Source of the DNA: Candidatus Omnitrophota bacterium
GTDB lineage: Bacteria; Omnitrophota; Koll11; Gorgyraeales; Gorgyraeaceae
NCBI GenBank assembly: GCA_018818505.1
Contig: JAHIRR010000151.1
Coordinates: 1 to 5,811 of the forward strand
Reading direction: 5' to 3'
Length of the DNA: 5,811 nucleotides
The translations under genes and the position numbers were made by a program. The notes beneath the pieces were generated by a model. That model did no database searches. It was not told the DNA's origin and saw nothing but the letters and a program-made list of their open reading frames with translations. How positions within the stretch are numbered: position 1 is the first letter of the stretch; every line of letters starts with the position of its first letter. This document shows, piece after piece, positions 1-5,765 of this stretch.

Positions 1-1029
1 AAGAACAAGATTGTTTTTATTGATCAGACAGAGTTGCCGGCACGGCTGAAGTATGTGCGATGCGGTGATATAGATACGCTGTGTGAGGCTGTAAAGAAAC
101 TGAGGGTCCGCGGCGCGCCTCTGATAGGCGTCTCTGTTGCATTGGGCTATGCCCTTGCAGCTATAAATTCAAAGGCAAAGACATTGGCTGGACTTAAGAA
201 GGATCTGAAGAGTGCCTATCTAAAACTTAAAAAGACTCGGCCAACAGCAGTGAATCTTTTCTGGGCATTGAAGAGGATGGAGAATTCTCTGTTCCACCGC
301 GTAGGTGGAACAAAAGTTCCACCTACGCGGTGGAACAGGGTTAACCTTCGCCAGATCAAAAAGTCTATTTTAAAAGAAGCCCTTTCTATAATGAATGAAG
401 ATCAAGAGATGTGCCGCGCAATAGGAAAAAACGGCGCCAGATTGATAAAGAACAGAGATATTGTGCTTACGCATTGCAATGCCGGTATGCTCGCAACAGC
501 AGGCTATGGCACAGCGCTTTCCCCTCTTTATGAAGCAAAGAAACAGGGCAAAAGATTTAAGGTGTATGCGGATGAAACGCGGCCGCTCATGCAGGGTTCG
601 CGGCTTACCATGTGGGAGCTTATGAAAAACAAGATCGATGCTACGCTTATATGCGATGACATGGCAGCGTCGACAATTAAAAATAAGGGAGTCACAAAGA
701 TCATCGTAGGCGCTGACAGGATCGCGCGAAATGGAGACACTGCGAATAAGATCGGTACATACGGGCTCGCAGTGCTTGCCAAATATCACAGGATTCCTTT
801 TTACGTGGCAGCGCCAAGCTCTACAATAGATAGAATCGCAGCCACAGGAGCCGATATCCCTATAGAAGAAAGAAAGCCTGAAGAGCTTATCTATGTGGGG
901 TCAAAGCAGACCGCGCCAAGTAGATCCAAGGTCTTTAATCCAGCATTTGACGTAACGCCGAATGAACTCATAACAGCGATAATAACTGAGTCAGGTATAT
1001 ATGAGAATAAGAGATTTAGGAGAATTTAA
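1..1029 (+). CDS. mtnA: S-methyl-5-thioribose-1-phosphate isomerase, 5'-partial
   Basis: This enzyme isomerises 5-methylthioribose-1-phosphate to the ribulose form in the cytosolic methionine salvage pathway, and belongs to the eIF2B-related isomerase family. The reading frame is open from base 1, and the translation before the first possible start (TTG at 34) still matches the family (IVFIDQTELPARLKY), so the gene begins upstream and about 15-20 residues are missing. Visible family motifs, numbered from base 1, are VRGAP near residue 39, RPTAVNLFWAL near 80, THCNAG with the catalytic Cys at about 159, YADETRPLMQGSRLT, and GADRIARNGDTANKIGTYG with the catalytic Asp at about 239, then PIEER and FNPAFDVTP. 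Residues 97-113 are encoded by a long palindrome and make this linker longer than in the Bacillus subtilis protein as I recall it. The 3' end overlaps thiL by 29 nt. A ribose-1,5-bisphosphate isomerase-like paralogue is less likely given the close match to MtnA. Confidence 0.95.
   Translation, partial: KNKIVFIDQTELPARLKYVRCGDIDTLCEAVKKLRVRGAPLIGVSVALGYALAAINSKAKTLAGLKKDLKSAYLKLKKTRPTAVNLFWALKRMENSLFHRVGGTKVPPTRWNRVNLRQIKKSILKEALSIMNEDQEMCRAIGKNGARLIKNRDIVLTHCNAGMLATAGYGTALSPLYEAKKQGKRFKVYADETRPLMQGSRLTMWELMKNKIDATLICDDMAASTIKNKGVTKIIVGADRIARNGDTANKIGTYGLAVLAKYHRIPFYVAAPSSTIDRIAATGADIPIEERKPEELIYVGSKQTAPSRSKVFNPAFDVTPNELITAIITESGIYENKRFRRI
289..338. repeat. Long palindrome inside mtnA (family A, copy 1)
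   Basis: Bases 289-311 pair perfectly with 316-338 (23 bp) around an AAAA loop. A further T-G wobble and a C-G pair extend the stem outward. Each arm is itself a small hairpin: GTTCCACC, a 5-nt loop, then GGTGGAAC. The same arms recur at 4177-4228. Here the element is read through in the mtnA frame as LFHRVGGTKVPPTRWNR, with no stop. It falls in the linker between the RPTAVNL helix and the helix before the catalytic domain. Two of the three forward frames are open, so in-frame insertion is tolerable. Confidence 0.9.
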
Positions 1030-1825
1030 GCTCATAAAAAGGTTCGCTGGGTCTACAAACTTAGACGATACTGCTGTTTTAAAATATAAAAAGGATAGAT
1101 ATCTTTTGTTTACAACTGATATGCTGCTTGAGGGGAGACATTTCCGTAAGAGCGCTTCGCCATACCTGATCGGCAAGAAAAGTTTATCAGTGAATATAAG
1201 TGATATCGCGGCAATGGGAGGGATCCCCAAATGCGCAGTGATTTCCTTAGGTCTACCAGGTTCTTTAAAAGTAAAATATGTGGACGCTATATATAAAGGT
1301 ATAAGGGATGTTGCAAGGAAGTTTAAAGTAGATTTAGTAGGTGGAGATACTATTTGCTCCAAAAAGATCATCATAAATATCGCGCTCCTGGGAGAAGTAG
1401 AAAAGAAGAATCTGGTTTTACGCAGCGGCGCAAAGAAAGGCGACGCGATATTTGTCACAGGCTCTATTGGAGGGTCACTAAAAGGTAAGCACCTGAAATT
1501 TACTCCTCGCCTGAAAGAGGCGAGGTTTCTTACTAAAAATTTCAATATTCATTCAATGATAGATGTCTCTGATGGGCTTTTAGCTGATCTTGGCCATATA
1601 TTGGAGAGAAGCAATGTCGGCGCAGTGATCGATGAAAAGGCTATACCGCTTACAGGATCCATAGAAGACGGGGAAGATTTTGAGCTGGTGTTTACGATCT
1701 CTAAAAAAGATGTAAAGAAATTAGTAAAATCCTGGCCTTTTAAGACAAGACTTTCAAGGATTGGCGAAATTACTGGCAAAGAAAAAAAATTGCCAGCAAA
1801 GGGTTACAATCATTTTAAAAGTTAA
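1001..1825 (+). CDS. thiL: Thiamine-monophosphate kinase
   Basis: ThiL phosphorylates thiamine monophosphate to thiamine diphosphate with ATP, the last step of cofactor synthesis, in the cytosol. The 274-residue product opens with RIRDLGEFKLIKRF, the usual ThiL N-terminus, which supports the ATG at 1001. AGG at 993-995 lies 5 nt upstream. Motifs in order are LDDTAVL (Asp22-Asp23, normally GIGDDAAV), TTDMLLEGRHF (38-48), SVNISDIAAMGG (63-74), GGDT (114-117), VTGSIGGS, DVSDGL (188-193) and GEDFELVF from 224. The protein is shorter than the usual 310-330 residues. The loss lies mainly between AIPLTGS and the GEDFEL motif, where most homologues have about 20 more residues. The gene overlaps mtnA by 29 nt and is followed by tsaE and tsaB. 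Its stop codon lies in the left arm of a 16-bp inverted repeat. The assignment is firm; activity despite the shortened segment is an inference. Confidence 0.93.
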   Translation: MRIRDLGEFKLIKRFAGSTNLDDTAVLKYKKDRYLLFTTDMLLEGRHFRKSASPYLIGKKSLSVNISDIAAMGGIPKCAVISLGLPGSLKVKYVDAIYKGIRDVARKFKVDLVGGDTICSKKIIINIALLGEVEKKNLVLRSGAKKGDAIFVTGSIGGSLKGKHLKFTPRLKEARFLTKNFNIHSMIDVSDGLLADLGHILERSNVGAVIDEKAIPLTGSIEDGEDFELVFTISKKDVKKLVKSWPFKTRLSRIGEITGKEKKLPAKGYNHFKS

Positions 1826-1862
1826 CTTTACATTTAAGGTCTTGCTTTAAATGTAAAGTTAA
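1822..1862. repeat. AT-rich inverted repeat at the thiL-tsaE junction
   Basis: Bases 1822-1837 pair perfectly with 1847-1862 (16 bp), leaving a 9-nt loop that could close further with G-T and G-C pairs. The left arm contains the thiL TAA stop (1823-1825), and the right arm ends 9 nt before the tsaE ATG. It is not a typical intrinsic terminator: the stem is AT-rich, no T-run follows, and the next gene starts at once. It is unrelated in sequence to the other palindromes in the window but holds the same kind of position. Confidence 0.8.
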
Positions 1863-1871
1863 GTTATTTGT

Positions 1872-2285
1872 ATGTTGACGCATAGTCCAGAAGAGACAAT
1901 AAAGTTTGGCGAAAACCTGGCAAAGAGATTGTCCAAGGGGAGCGTGGTGGCGCTTTTTGGGGATCTTGGCAGCGGTAAGACTACATTTACAAAGGGTATT
2001 GGAAAAGGCCTTGGTGTAAAAAATGCCATGCATATAAATAGCCCTACATTCGTTCTTATAAAGGAATACAAAGGTAAACTTCCCTTATATCACCTGGATC
2101 TATACAGGCTCGACAATTTACAGGACATAGAAGACATTGCGGTAGAGGAATATATATACGGTGATGGTATAACTATCATAGAATGGGCAGGGAAGATGAA
2201 AAAGCTTCTTCCAAAAAAACACCTGGCTGTAAGATTTACCATTAAAGGCGAGAGCGAAAGAGAGATAACATTCGTTAACCCGTGA
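1872..2285 (+). CDS. tsaE: tRNA t6A biosynthesis ATPase TsaE
   Basis: TsaE is the P-loop ATPase that works with TsaB and TsaD to regenerate the complex making N6-threonylcarbamoyladenosine at A37 of ANN-decoding tRNAs. The 137-residue product has the family layout: SPEET near the start, a Walker A motif GDLGSGKT at 30-37 (Lys36), SPTFVLIKEY at 56-65, YHLDLYRLD at 72-80, and IIEWA around 101-105. The ATG at 1872 gives the usual N-terminus, but no convincing Shine-Dalgarno precedes it. The upstream bases belong to the right arm of an inverted repeat. The last residues (VNP) and the TGA stop come from a GTTAAC repeat that continues into the gap before tsaB. Length is close to the usual 130-160 residues. 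Pairing with tsaB downstream supports the call. Confidence 0.95.
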   Translation: MLTHSPEETIKFGENLAKRLSKGSVVALFGDLGSGKTTFTKGIGKGLGVKNAMHINSPTFVLIKEYKGKLPLYHLDLYRLDNLQDIEDIAVEEYIYGDGITIIEWAGKMKKLLPKKHLAVRFTIKGESEREITFVNP

Positions 2286-2344
2286 CCCGTTAACCCGTTT
2301 GCCCGTTAACGGGCTAAACGGGTTAACGGGTTAACGGGCAAACG
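2274..2344. repeat. GTTAAC-rich palindromic repeat at the tsaE-tsaB junction
   Basis: Five GTTAAC sites, at 2274, 2289, 2305, 2322 and 2330, are each flanked by CCC or GGG. The first two point one way (GTTAACCC) and the last two the other (GGGTTAAC, then GTTAACGGG), centred on a perfect 14-nt palindrome at 2301-2314. Two alternative 15-bp stems are possible: 2286-2300 with 2316-2330, which extends inward by 7 bp past a one-base bulge, or 2296-2310 with 2330-2344. They share bases and exclude each other. The element contains the tsaE stop codon. No T-run follows, so a classical terminator is unlikely. Confidence 0.88.
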
Positions 2345-2361
2345 AAAACAGGCAATAAACC

Positions 2362-3057
2362 ATGAAAATACTGGCGATTGATACAAGCTCAAAAATGTTA
2401 AGCATTGCGCTTGGAGATGGTAAGGATATAATAAAGGAAGAAAACTACCTTCTTGATAGGAGGCATTCAAGTTTATTAATACCTAAGATCAAGGAGATGT
2501 TGGAAGGCTCAAGCCTTTCAATAAACAAGATAGATGCATTTGTCGTGGGATTAGGCCCTGGCTCATTTACAGGGCTGCGCATAGGCGTGAGCGCAGTAAA
2601 AGGTCTTGGCCTTGCCTTGAAAAAACCCTGCATCGGAATCGCGAGTATTGATGCGCTGGCAATGAATACCATGGGTAACTTCGTAAGTTGCCCAAATGGG
2701 CAACTTACGAAGTTACCCATGGTCGTCCCTATCATAGACGCGAAGAGGGAGAATGTCTATAGCGCTATCTATGAGAAAAAGAATGGCCGCATTATCAGAA
2801 AAACAGATTATTTATTGATAAAAGTGGATAAGCTTTTAAAAAAAGTAAAGAAGGACGCTATTTTTTTAGGCGATGGCGTTAGTATTTATAAGGATAAGAT
2901 AGGACGAGGAATTTTCTTGCAAGAAAAATATTGGTATCCAAAGGCAGGTAATCTAATAAAATTAGCATTGCCAAAAATAAAGCGAACCAAGAAATGCGAT
3001 TTAGCCAGACTTGAACCTATTTACCTATACCCAAAAGATTGCCAGGTGAAAAAATGA
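2362..3057 (+). CDS. tsaB: tRNA t6A biosynthesis protein TsaB
   Basis: TsaB is the non-catalytic ASKHA-fold partner that dimerises with TsaD in threonylcarbamoyl transfer to tRNA. The 231-residue product starts MKILAIDTSS, followed by the HSSLLIPKI segment, the family signature GLGPGSFTGLRIG (about 63-75), IASIDALA, and PIIDAKRENVYSAIYE. The C-terminal part (EPIYLYP) also fits. Residues 103-120 (TMGNFVSC through KLPM) are encoded by a perfect 27-bp inverted repeat. They replace what in the E. coli protein, as I recall it, is a shorter loop before the conserved IDAR strand. The ATG at 2362 has only a weak AGG (2350-2352) upstream. The stop TGA overlaps the alr start (ATGA), indicating translational coupling. 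TsaD and RimI are not in the window. Confidence 0.95.
   Translation: MKILAIDTSSKMLSIALGDGKDIIKEENYLLDRRHSSLLIPKIKEMLEGSSLSINKIDAFVVGLGPGSFTGLRIGVSAVKGLGLALKKPCIGIASIDALAMNTMGNFVSCPNGQLTKLPMVVPIIDAKRENVYSAIYEKKNGRIIRKTDYLLIKVDKLLKKVKKDAIFLGDGVSIYKDKIGRGIFLQEKYWYPKAGNLIKLALPKIKRTKKCDLARLEPIYLYPKDCQVKK
2668..2723. repeat. Perfect 27-bp inverted repeat inside tsaB
   Basis: Bases 2668-2694 are the exact reverse complement of 2697-2723, with only AA between. Each arm can also fold alone: GGGTAACTT (2673-2681), a 3-nt loop, then AAGTTGCCC (2685-2693), with one G-T pair. The repeat is translated in the tsaB frame as codons 103-121 with no stop. The other two forward frames contain stops (TAA), so this is the only open frame on this strand. 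Its sequence differs from the mtnA/greA family but the architecture is the same. Confidence 0.93.
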
Positions 3058-4172
3058 AGTTTTATAGGCCCACATTTGCAGAGATAGATCTGGGTGCGAT
3101 GCGCCATAATCTGCGTGCGATAAAGAAAATCGTGGGTAAGGATATGGAGATTCTCTGCATTGTAAAGGCAGATGCGTATGGTCATGGCGCACTCGAGGCC
3201 TCAAGGACACTTATCAAGCAAGGCGTGAAGTATCTGGGCGTTGCTTCTTTAGATGAGGCTGCGTCTTTGCGCGCAGCAGGCATAAAGGCAAAGATCATTG
3301 TGCTCGGGCCGATCTTGCCCCAGGAGGCTGAAGGTGTACTGAAATTTAATGTAATACAAGCGGTTTCAGATCTGCATATTGCAAGGGCGCTCTCCAGGCT
3401 TGCCCAAAAAAAGAAGAAAAAGATAAGAATCCACATAAAGATCGACACAGGTATGGGCAGGCTTGGTTTTTGGCACGAAGAAGCAATAGGTTTTGTCAAA
3501 AACATAGCATTGCTTAAAAATCTTATTATAGACGGTATCTTTACGCATTTTCCGAGCGCAGAGAGTGACGCGCCTTTTACGCAGAAACAGATAAAGGATT
3601 TTAATTTTCTTATGAAGGCGCTTTGGCGCTGCGGTATTGATATACCTATAAAACATGCTTCCAATAGCATGGCGCTTGTAGATTTTAAAGAGTCTCGCAT
3701 GAATATGGTGAGGCCTGGACTTATCATGTATGGCCTGCATCCTAGAGTCGATCTATTTAAGAGACTGGATCTAAAGCCGGTCTTAAAGCTCAAGACAAAG
3801 ATAGCCCATCTTAAATCAGTAGCGCAAGGAAGAAGTATAAGTTATGGAAGGACGTATATTGCAGGCGAAGACACAAAGATCGCTGTGATCCCAGTAGGGT
3901 ATGGAGATGGTTATTCGCGGCATTTATCAAACAGGGCAGATGTTTTAATAAAAGGAAGACGCGCGCCAGTGGTAGGCAAGATCTGCATGGACATGACCAT
4001 GGTCTACGTGGGCCATATAAAAGGCGTGAAGGTTGGAGACGAGGTAGTGTTGATCGGCTCTCAAGGTAAAGATATTATAAGGGCTGAGGAACTCGCGAAT
4101 CTCATATATACTATTCCTTATGAGATAGTATGCAATATAGGACATCGCGTGCCAAGGATATATAAAAGGTAA
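3054..4172 (+). CDS. alr: Alanine racemase
   Basis: This cytosolic PLP enzyme interconverts L- and D-alanine and supplies D-Ala for peptidoglycan. The 372-residue product has the usual length and two-domain layout. The N-terminal TIM barrel begins FYRPTFAEIDLGAMRHNL and carries the PLP-binding Lys38 in VKADAYGHG. HIKIDTGMGRLGF, FTHFPSAE, HASNSMA and VRPGLIMYG follow. The C-terminal beta domain holds the second catalytic base, Tyr264, in SYGRTY, then PVGYGDGYSR, GKICMDMTM (the substrate-loop Met region), GDEVVLIG and CNIGHRVPRIY. The ATG at 3054 overlaps the tsaB stop by 4 nt and has AGGTGA at 3044-3049 inside tsaB. Longer frames starting at 3039 are disfavoured because this ATG is well placed and gives the family N-terminus. 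A palindrome begins 4 nt after the stop. Confidence 0.96.
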   Translation: MKFYRPTFAEIDLGAMRHNLRAIKKIVGKDMEILCIVKADAYGHGALEASRTLIKQGVKYLGVASLDEAASLRAAGIKAKIIVLGPILPQEAEGVLKFNVIQAVSDLHIARALSRLAQKKKKKIRIHIKIDTGMGRLGFWHEEAIGFVKNIALLKNLIIDGIFTHFPSAESDAPFTQKQIKDFNFLMKALWRCGIDIPIKHASNSMALVDFKESRMNMVRPGLIMYGLHPRVDLFKRLDLKPVLKLKTKIAHLKSVAQGRSISYGRTYIAGEDTKIAVIPVGYGDGYSRHLSNRADVLIKGRRAPVVGKICMDMTMVYVGHIKGVKVGDEVVLIGSQGKDIIRAEELANLIYTIPYEIVCNIGHRVPRIYKR

Positions 4173-4176
4173 AATT

Positions 4177-4228
4177 ACCTGTTCCACCGCGTAGGTGGAA
4201 TTAATTCCACCTACGCGGTGGAACAGGT
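4177..4228. repeat. Perfect 52-nt palindrome between alr and greA (family A, copy 2)
   Basis: Bases 4177-4202 are the exact reverse complement of 4203-4228, with no spacer. The arms share 22 contiguous bases on each side with the mtnA element (4179-4200 equals 289-310; the right arms also match). Only the centre differs: TTAA here against CAAAAG there. The element fills most of the gap between the alr stop (4170-4172) and the greA Shine-Dalgarno (from 4232). Only three T residues follow, so it is a poor intrinsic terminator. Confidence 0.92.
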
Positions 4229-4231
4229 TTC

Positions 4232-4238
4232 GGGAGGA
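4232..4238 (+). promoter_or_regulatory. Shine-Dalgarno fixing the greA start
   Basis: GGGAGGA lies 4 nt before the ATG at 4243. It decides against an upstream GTG at 4195, which lies in the palindrome and would add 16 residues with no family match. Confidence 0.85.
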
Positions 4239-4242
4239 TTAC

Positions 4243-4716
4243 ATGTCGGAGAATATTTTTTTAACAAGAGAAGGCCATACAAAGCTAATAGAGCGGCTCA
4301 AGTTCCTTAAAAACGCCAAGCGCAGGGAGATAGCAGATGCGCTTCACAAGGCGCGGGCCATGGGCGACCTGAGCGAGAACGCAGAATATGACGCGGCAAA
4401 ACAGGATCAGGCAATAAACGAGAAAAGGATATCTGAACTCGAGCAAAAGCTCATGAATGCCAGGTTCATCGAAAACGAGAACTTCCCTAAAGATAAGGCC
4501 TATATAGGAGCTACAATTAAATTAGTAGATATAGATTCTAAGGAAGAGATCTCCTATGCGCTTGTGTCAGAGGATGAGGCAGATTTTGGTCAGGGCAAGA
4601 TCTCTACTTCTTCACCTGTAGGCAAGGCCCTCTTAGGCAAGAAAAAAGGCGAGATCGTACATATAAGAATCCCAGCCGGCACACTCAAGTACAAGATAAC
4701 AGAGATCTCCAGATAA
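4243..4716 (+). CDS. greA: Transcription elongation factor GreA
   Basis: GreA enters the RNA polymerase secondary channel and stimulates cleavage of backtracked transcripts. From the ATG at 4243 the protein is 157 residues, the standard GreA length. It starts MSENIFLTREGHTKL, then has the N-terminal coiled coil (about 10-75) with the tip motif ARAMGDLSENAEYDAAKQ. Asp42 and Glu45 are the acidic tip residues, matching Asp41/Glu44 of E. coli. The C-terminal FKBP-like domain carries AYIGATIKLVD, STSSPVGKALLGKKKGE and IPAGTLKYKITEI. The full GDLSENAEY tip favours GreA over anti-cleavage paralogues. It is co-directional with alr but separated from it by a palindrome. No promoter of its own was recognised. 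Confidence 0.96.
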   Translation: MSENIFLTREGHTKLIERLKFLKNAKRREIADALHKARAMGDLSENAEYDAAKQDQAINEKRISELEQKLMNARFIENENFPKDKAYIGATIKLVDIDSKEEISYALVSEDEADFGQGKISTSSPVGKALLGKKKGEIVHIRIPAGTLKYKITEISR

Positions 4717-4723
4717 AAAGCTA

Positions 4724-4752
4724 TTGTATTTTTCGCTGCTGGGTGGCATAAT
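4724..4752 (+). promoter_or_regulatory. Putative sigma70-type promoter for the PpiC gene
   Basis: TTGTAT at 4724-4729 could be a weak -35 box (TTG conserved). It is 17 nt from CATAAT at 4747-4752, which matches the -10 consensus at 5 of 6 positions. TG at 4744-4745 gives an extended -10 motif. Transcription would start about 4759-4761, leaving a leader of roughly 40 nt. This is motif matching by eye only. Confidence 0.45.
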
Positions 4753-4802
4753 ATATAGTCAATGATAACAGGCTTGAAAAAGCCATAACAAAAGGAGAGA
4801 CA

Positions 4803-5765
4803 ATGCGTATGCGTAAGATCGGTATCTTCGTATCTCTGGTTTTAGTGTTGGCACTTGGTTTTGCTATATCCTCTATCGCTGCTTCAAAATATGCGGCAAA
4901 GGTAAATGGCGTGAAGGTCAAGAATATGACGCTCGAGGCCGCGGTCAATAATTTTATTGCAAATCAAAAGATGATGGGCATGCAGACTAATGAAGGTGAT
5001 AGGGATGCCTTGCGTATGCAGATACTAGAAGAATTGATCTCCGCGGAGCTTTTATATCAGGAGGGCAAGAAGGCTGGCCTGGATAATTTAGATAATGAGA
5101 TGAAGGAACAGTTTGGAAATATAAAAAATGGATTTGCGTCAGAAAAGGAATTCAAGGATGTTTTAAAAGAAAGAGGCGTGACTGAAAAAGAGCTTAAGGA
5201 TGACATAAAGAAGGGCCTTTGCATAAAGGCATTCCTGGATAGGGATGTCTATGCCGGTATTGCTGTAAACGAGGAAGAAAAACGGCAGGAATATGAAAAA
5301 AATAAGGACAAGCTTAGCGTTCCTGACCAGGTAAAGGCAAGTCACATATTGATTTTAGCTAAGCCGGATGCGAGCGACGAGGATAAGAATGCCGCAAGGG
5401 AAAAGATAGAGGATTTAAGAAGAAAGGCTCTATCAGGCGAAGATTTTGCAGAACTGGCAAAGGCGAATTCTCAGGATGGCTCAGCGCCGAATGGCGGGGA
5501 CCTGGGTTATTTTGGAAGAGGCGCTATGGTAAAGCCGTTTGAGGATGCCGCATTTAGCCTGGAAGCAGGACAGATAAGTCAGATAGTTGAGACACAGTTT
5601 GGCTATCATATTATAAAGGTTGAGGACAAACAGGCTGCCAGGACTCTGAACTATGAAGAGGTAGAGCCTGACATTGAGAGATTTTTATTAAATCAGCGCA
5701 GGGCAGAAGTACTGCAGAAATTTGTCACTGGATTAAGAAGCAAGGCTAAGGTAGAGGTATATTAG
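4803..5765 (+). CDS. Exported SurA/PpiC-type peptidyl-prolyl cis-trans isomerase
   Basis: This is a parvulin-type foldase predicted to act outside the cytoplasmic membrane, probably in the periplasm. Residues 1-27 form a signal peptide: MRMRK, a hydrophobic core to about 22, then SSIAA with likely cleavage after Ala26 or Ala27. There is no lipobox Cys. Residues about 30-165 are helical and charged like a SurA N-terminal chaperone domain ([28 protein letters not shown]). A single parvulin domain runs from about 177 to 275, with [44 protein letters not shown] and [11 protein letters not shown] helical tail follows. At 320 residues with one PPIase domain, it resembles PpiC/PrsA-like foldases more than two-domain SurA, so no gene symbol is given. 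The ATG at 4803 has AAAGGAGA at 4791-4798. A second ATG at 4809 is less well spaced. It probably has its own promoter. Confidence 0.9.
   Translation: MRMRKIGIFVSLVLVLALGFAISSIAASKYAAKVNGVKVKNMTLEAAVNNFIANQKMMGMQTNEGDRDALRMQILEELISAELLYQEGKKAGLDNLDNEMKEQFGNIKNGFASEKEFKDVLKERGVTEKELKDDIKKGLCIKAFLDRDVYAGIAVNEEEKRQEYEKNKDKLSVPDQVKASHILILAKPDASDEDKNAAREKIEDLRRKALSGEDFAELAKANSQDGSAPNGGDLGYFGRGAMVKPFEDAAFSLEAGQISQIVETQFGYHIIKVEDKQAARTLNYEEVEPDIERFLLNQRRAEVLQKFVTGLRSKAKVEVY

Noticed and set aside
1505..1525. 8-bp inverted repeat with a 5-nt loop in thiL (CCTCGCCT / AGGCGAGG)
   Set aside because: It resembles a single arm of the larger palindromes, but it lies in a normally conserved ThiL segment (FTPRLKEAR) and has no inverted second copy, so coincidence is more likely.
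991..1545. 184-codon open frame on the minus strand opposite thiL
   Set aside because: It is antisense to a well-supported gene, shows no recognisable domain, and is expected by chance given the coding bias.
2274..2344. GTTAAC repeats as a CRISPR array
   Set aside because: Units are 8-17 nt apart, change orientation, and have no unique spacers of 25-40 nt.
3182..3793. 203-codon open frame on the minus strand opposite alr
   Set aside because: It is a shadow of the alr reading frame, with low-complexity translation and no ribosome site or family match.
4177..4228. The palindrome as an intrinsic terminator after alr
   Set aside because: Only three T residues follow the stem, and the same arms occur inside the mtnA reading frame, where termination would be harmful.
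4195..4242. Upstream GTG start that would extend GreA by 16 residues
   Set aside because: The extension is translated palindrome with no GreA similarity, and the ATG at 4243 has a strong Shine-Dalgarno and gives the standard length.
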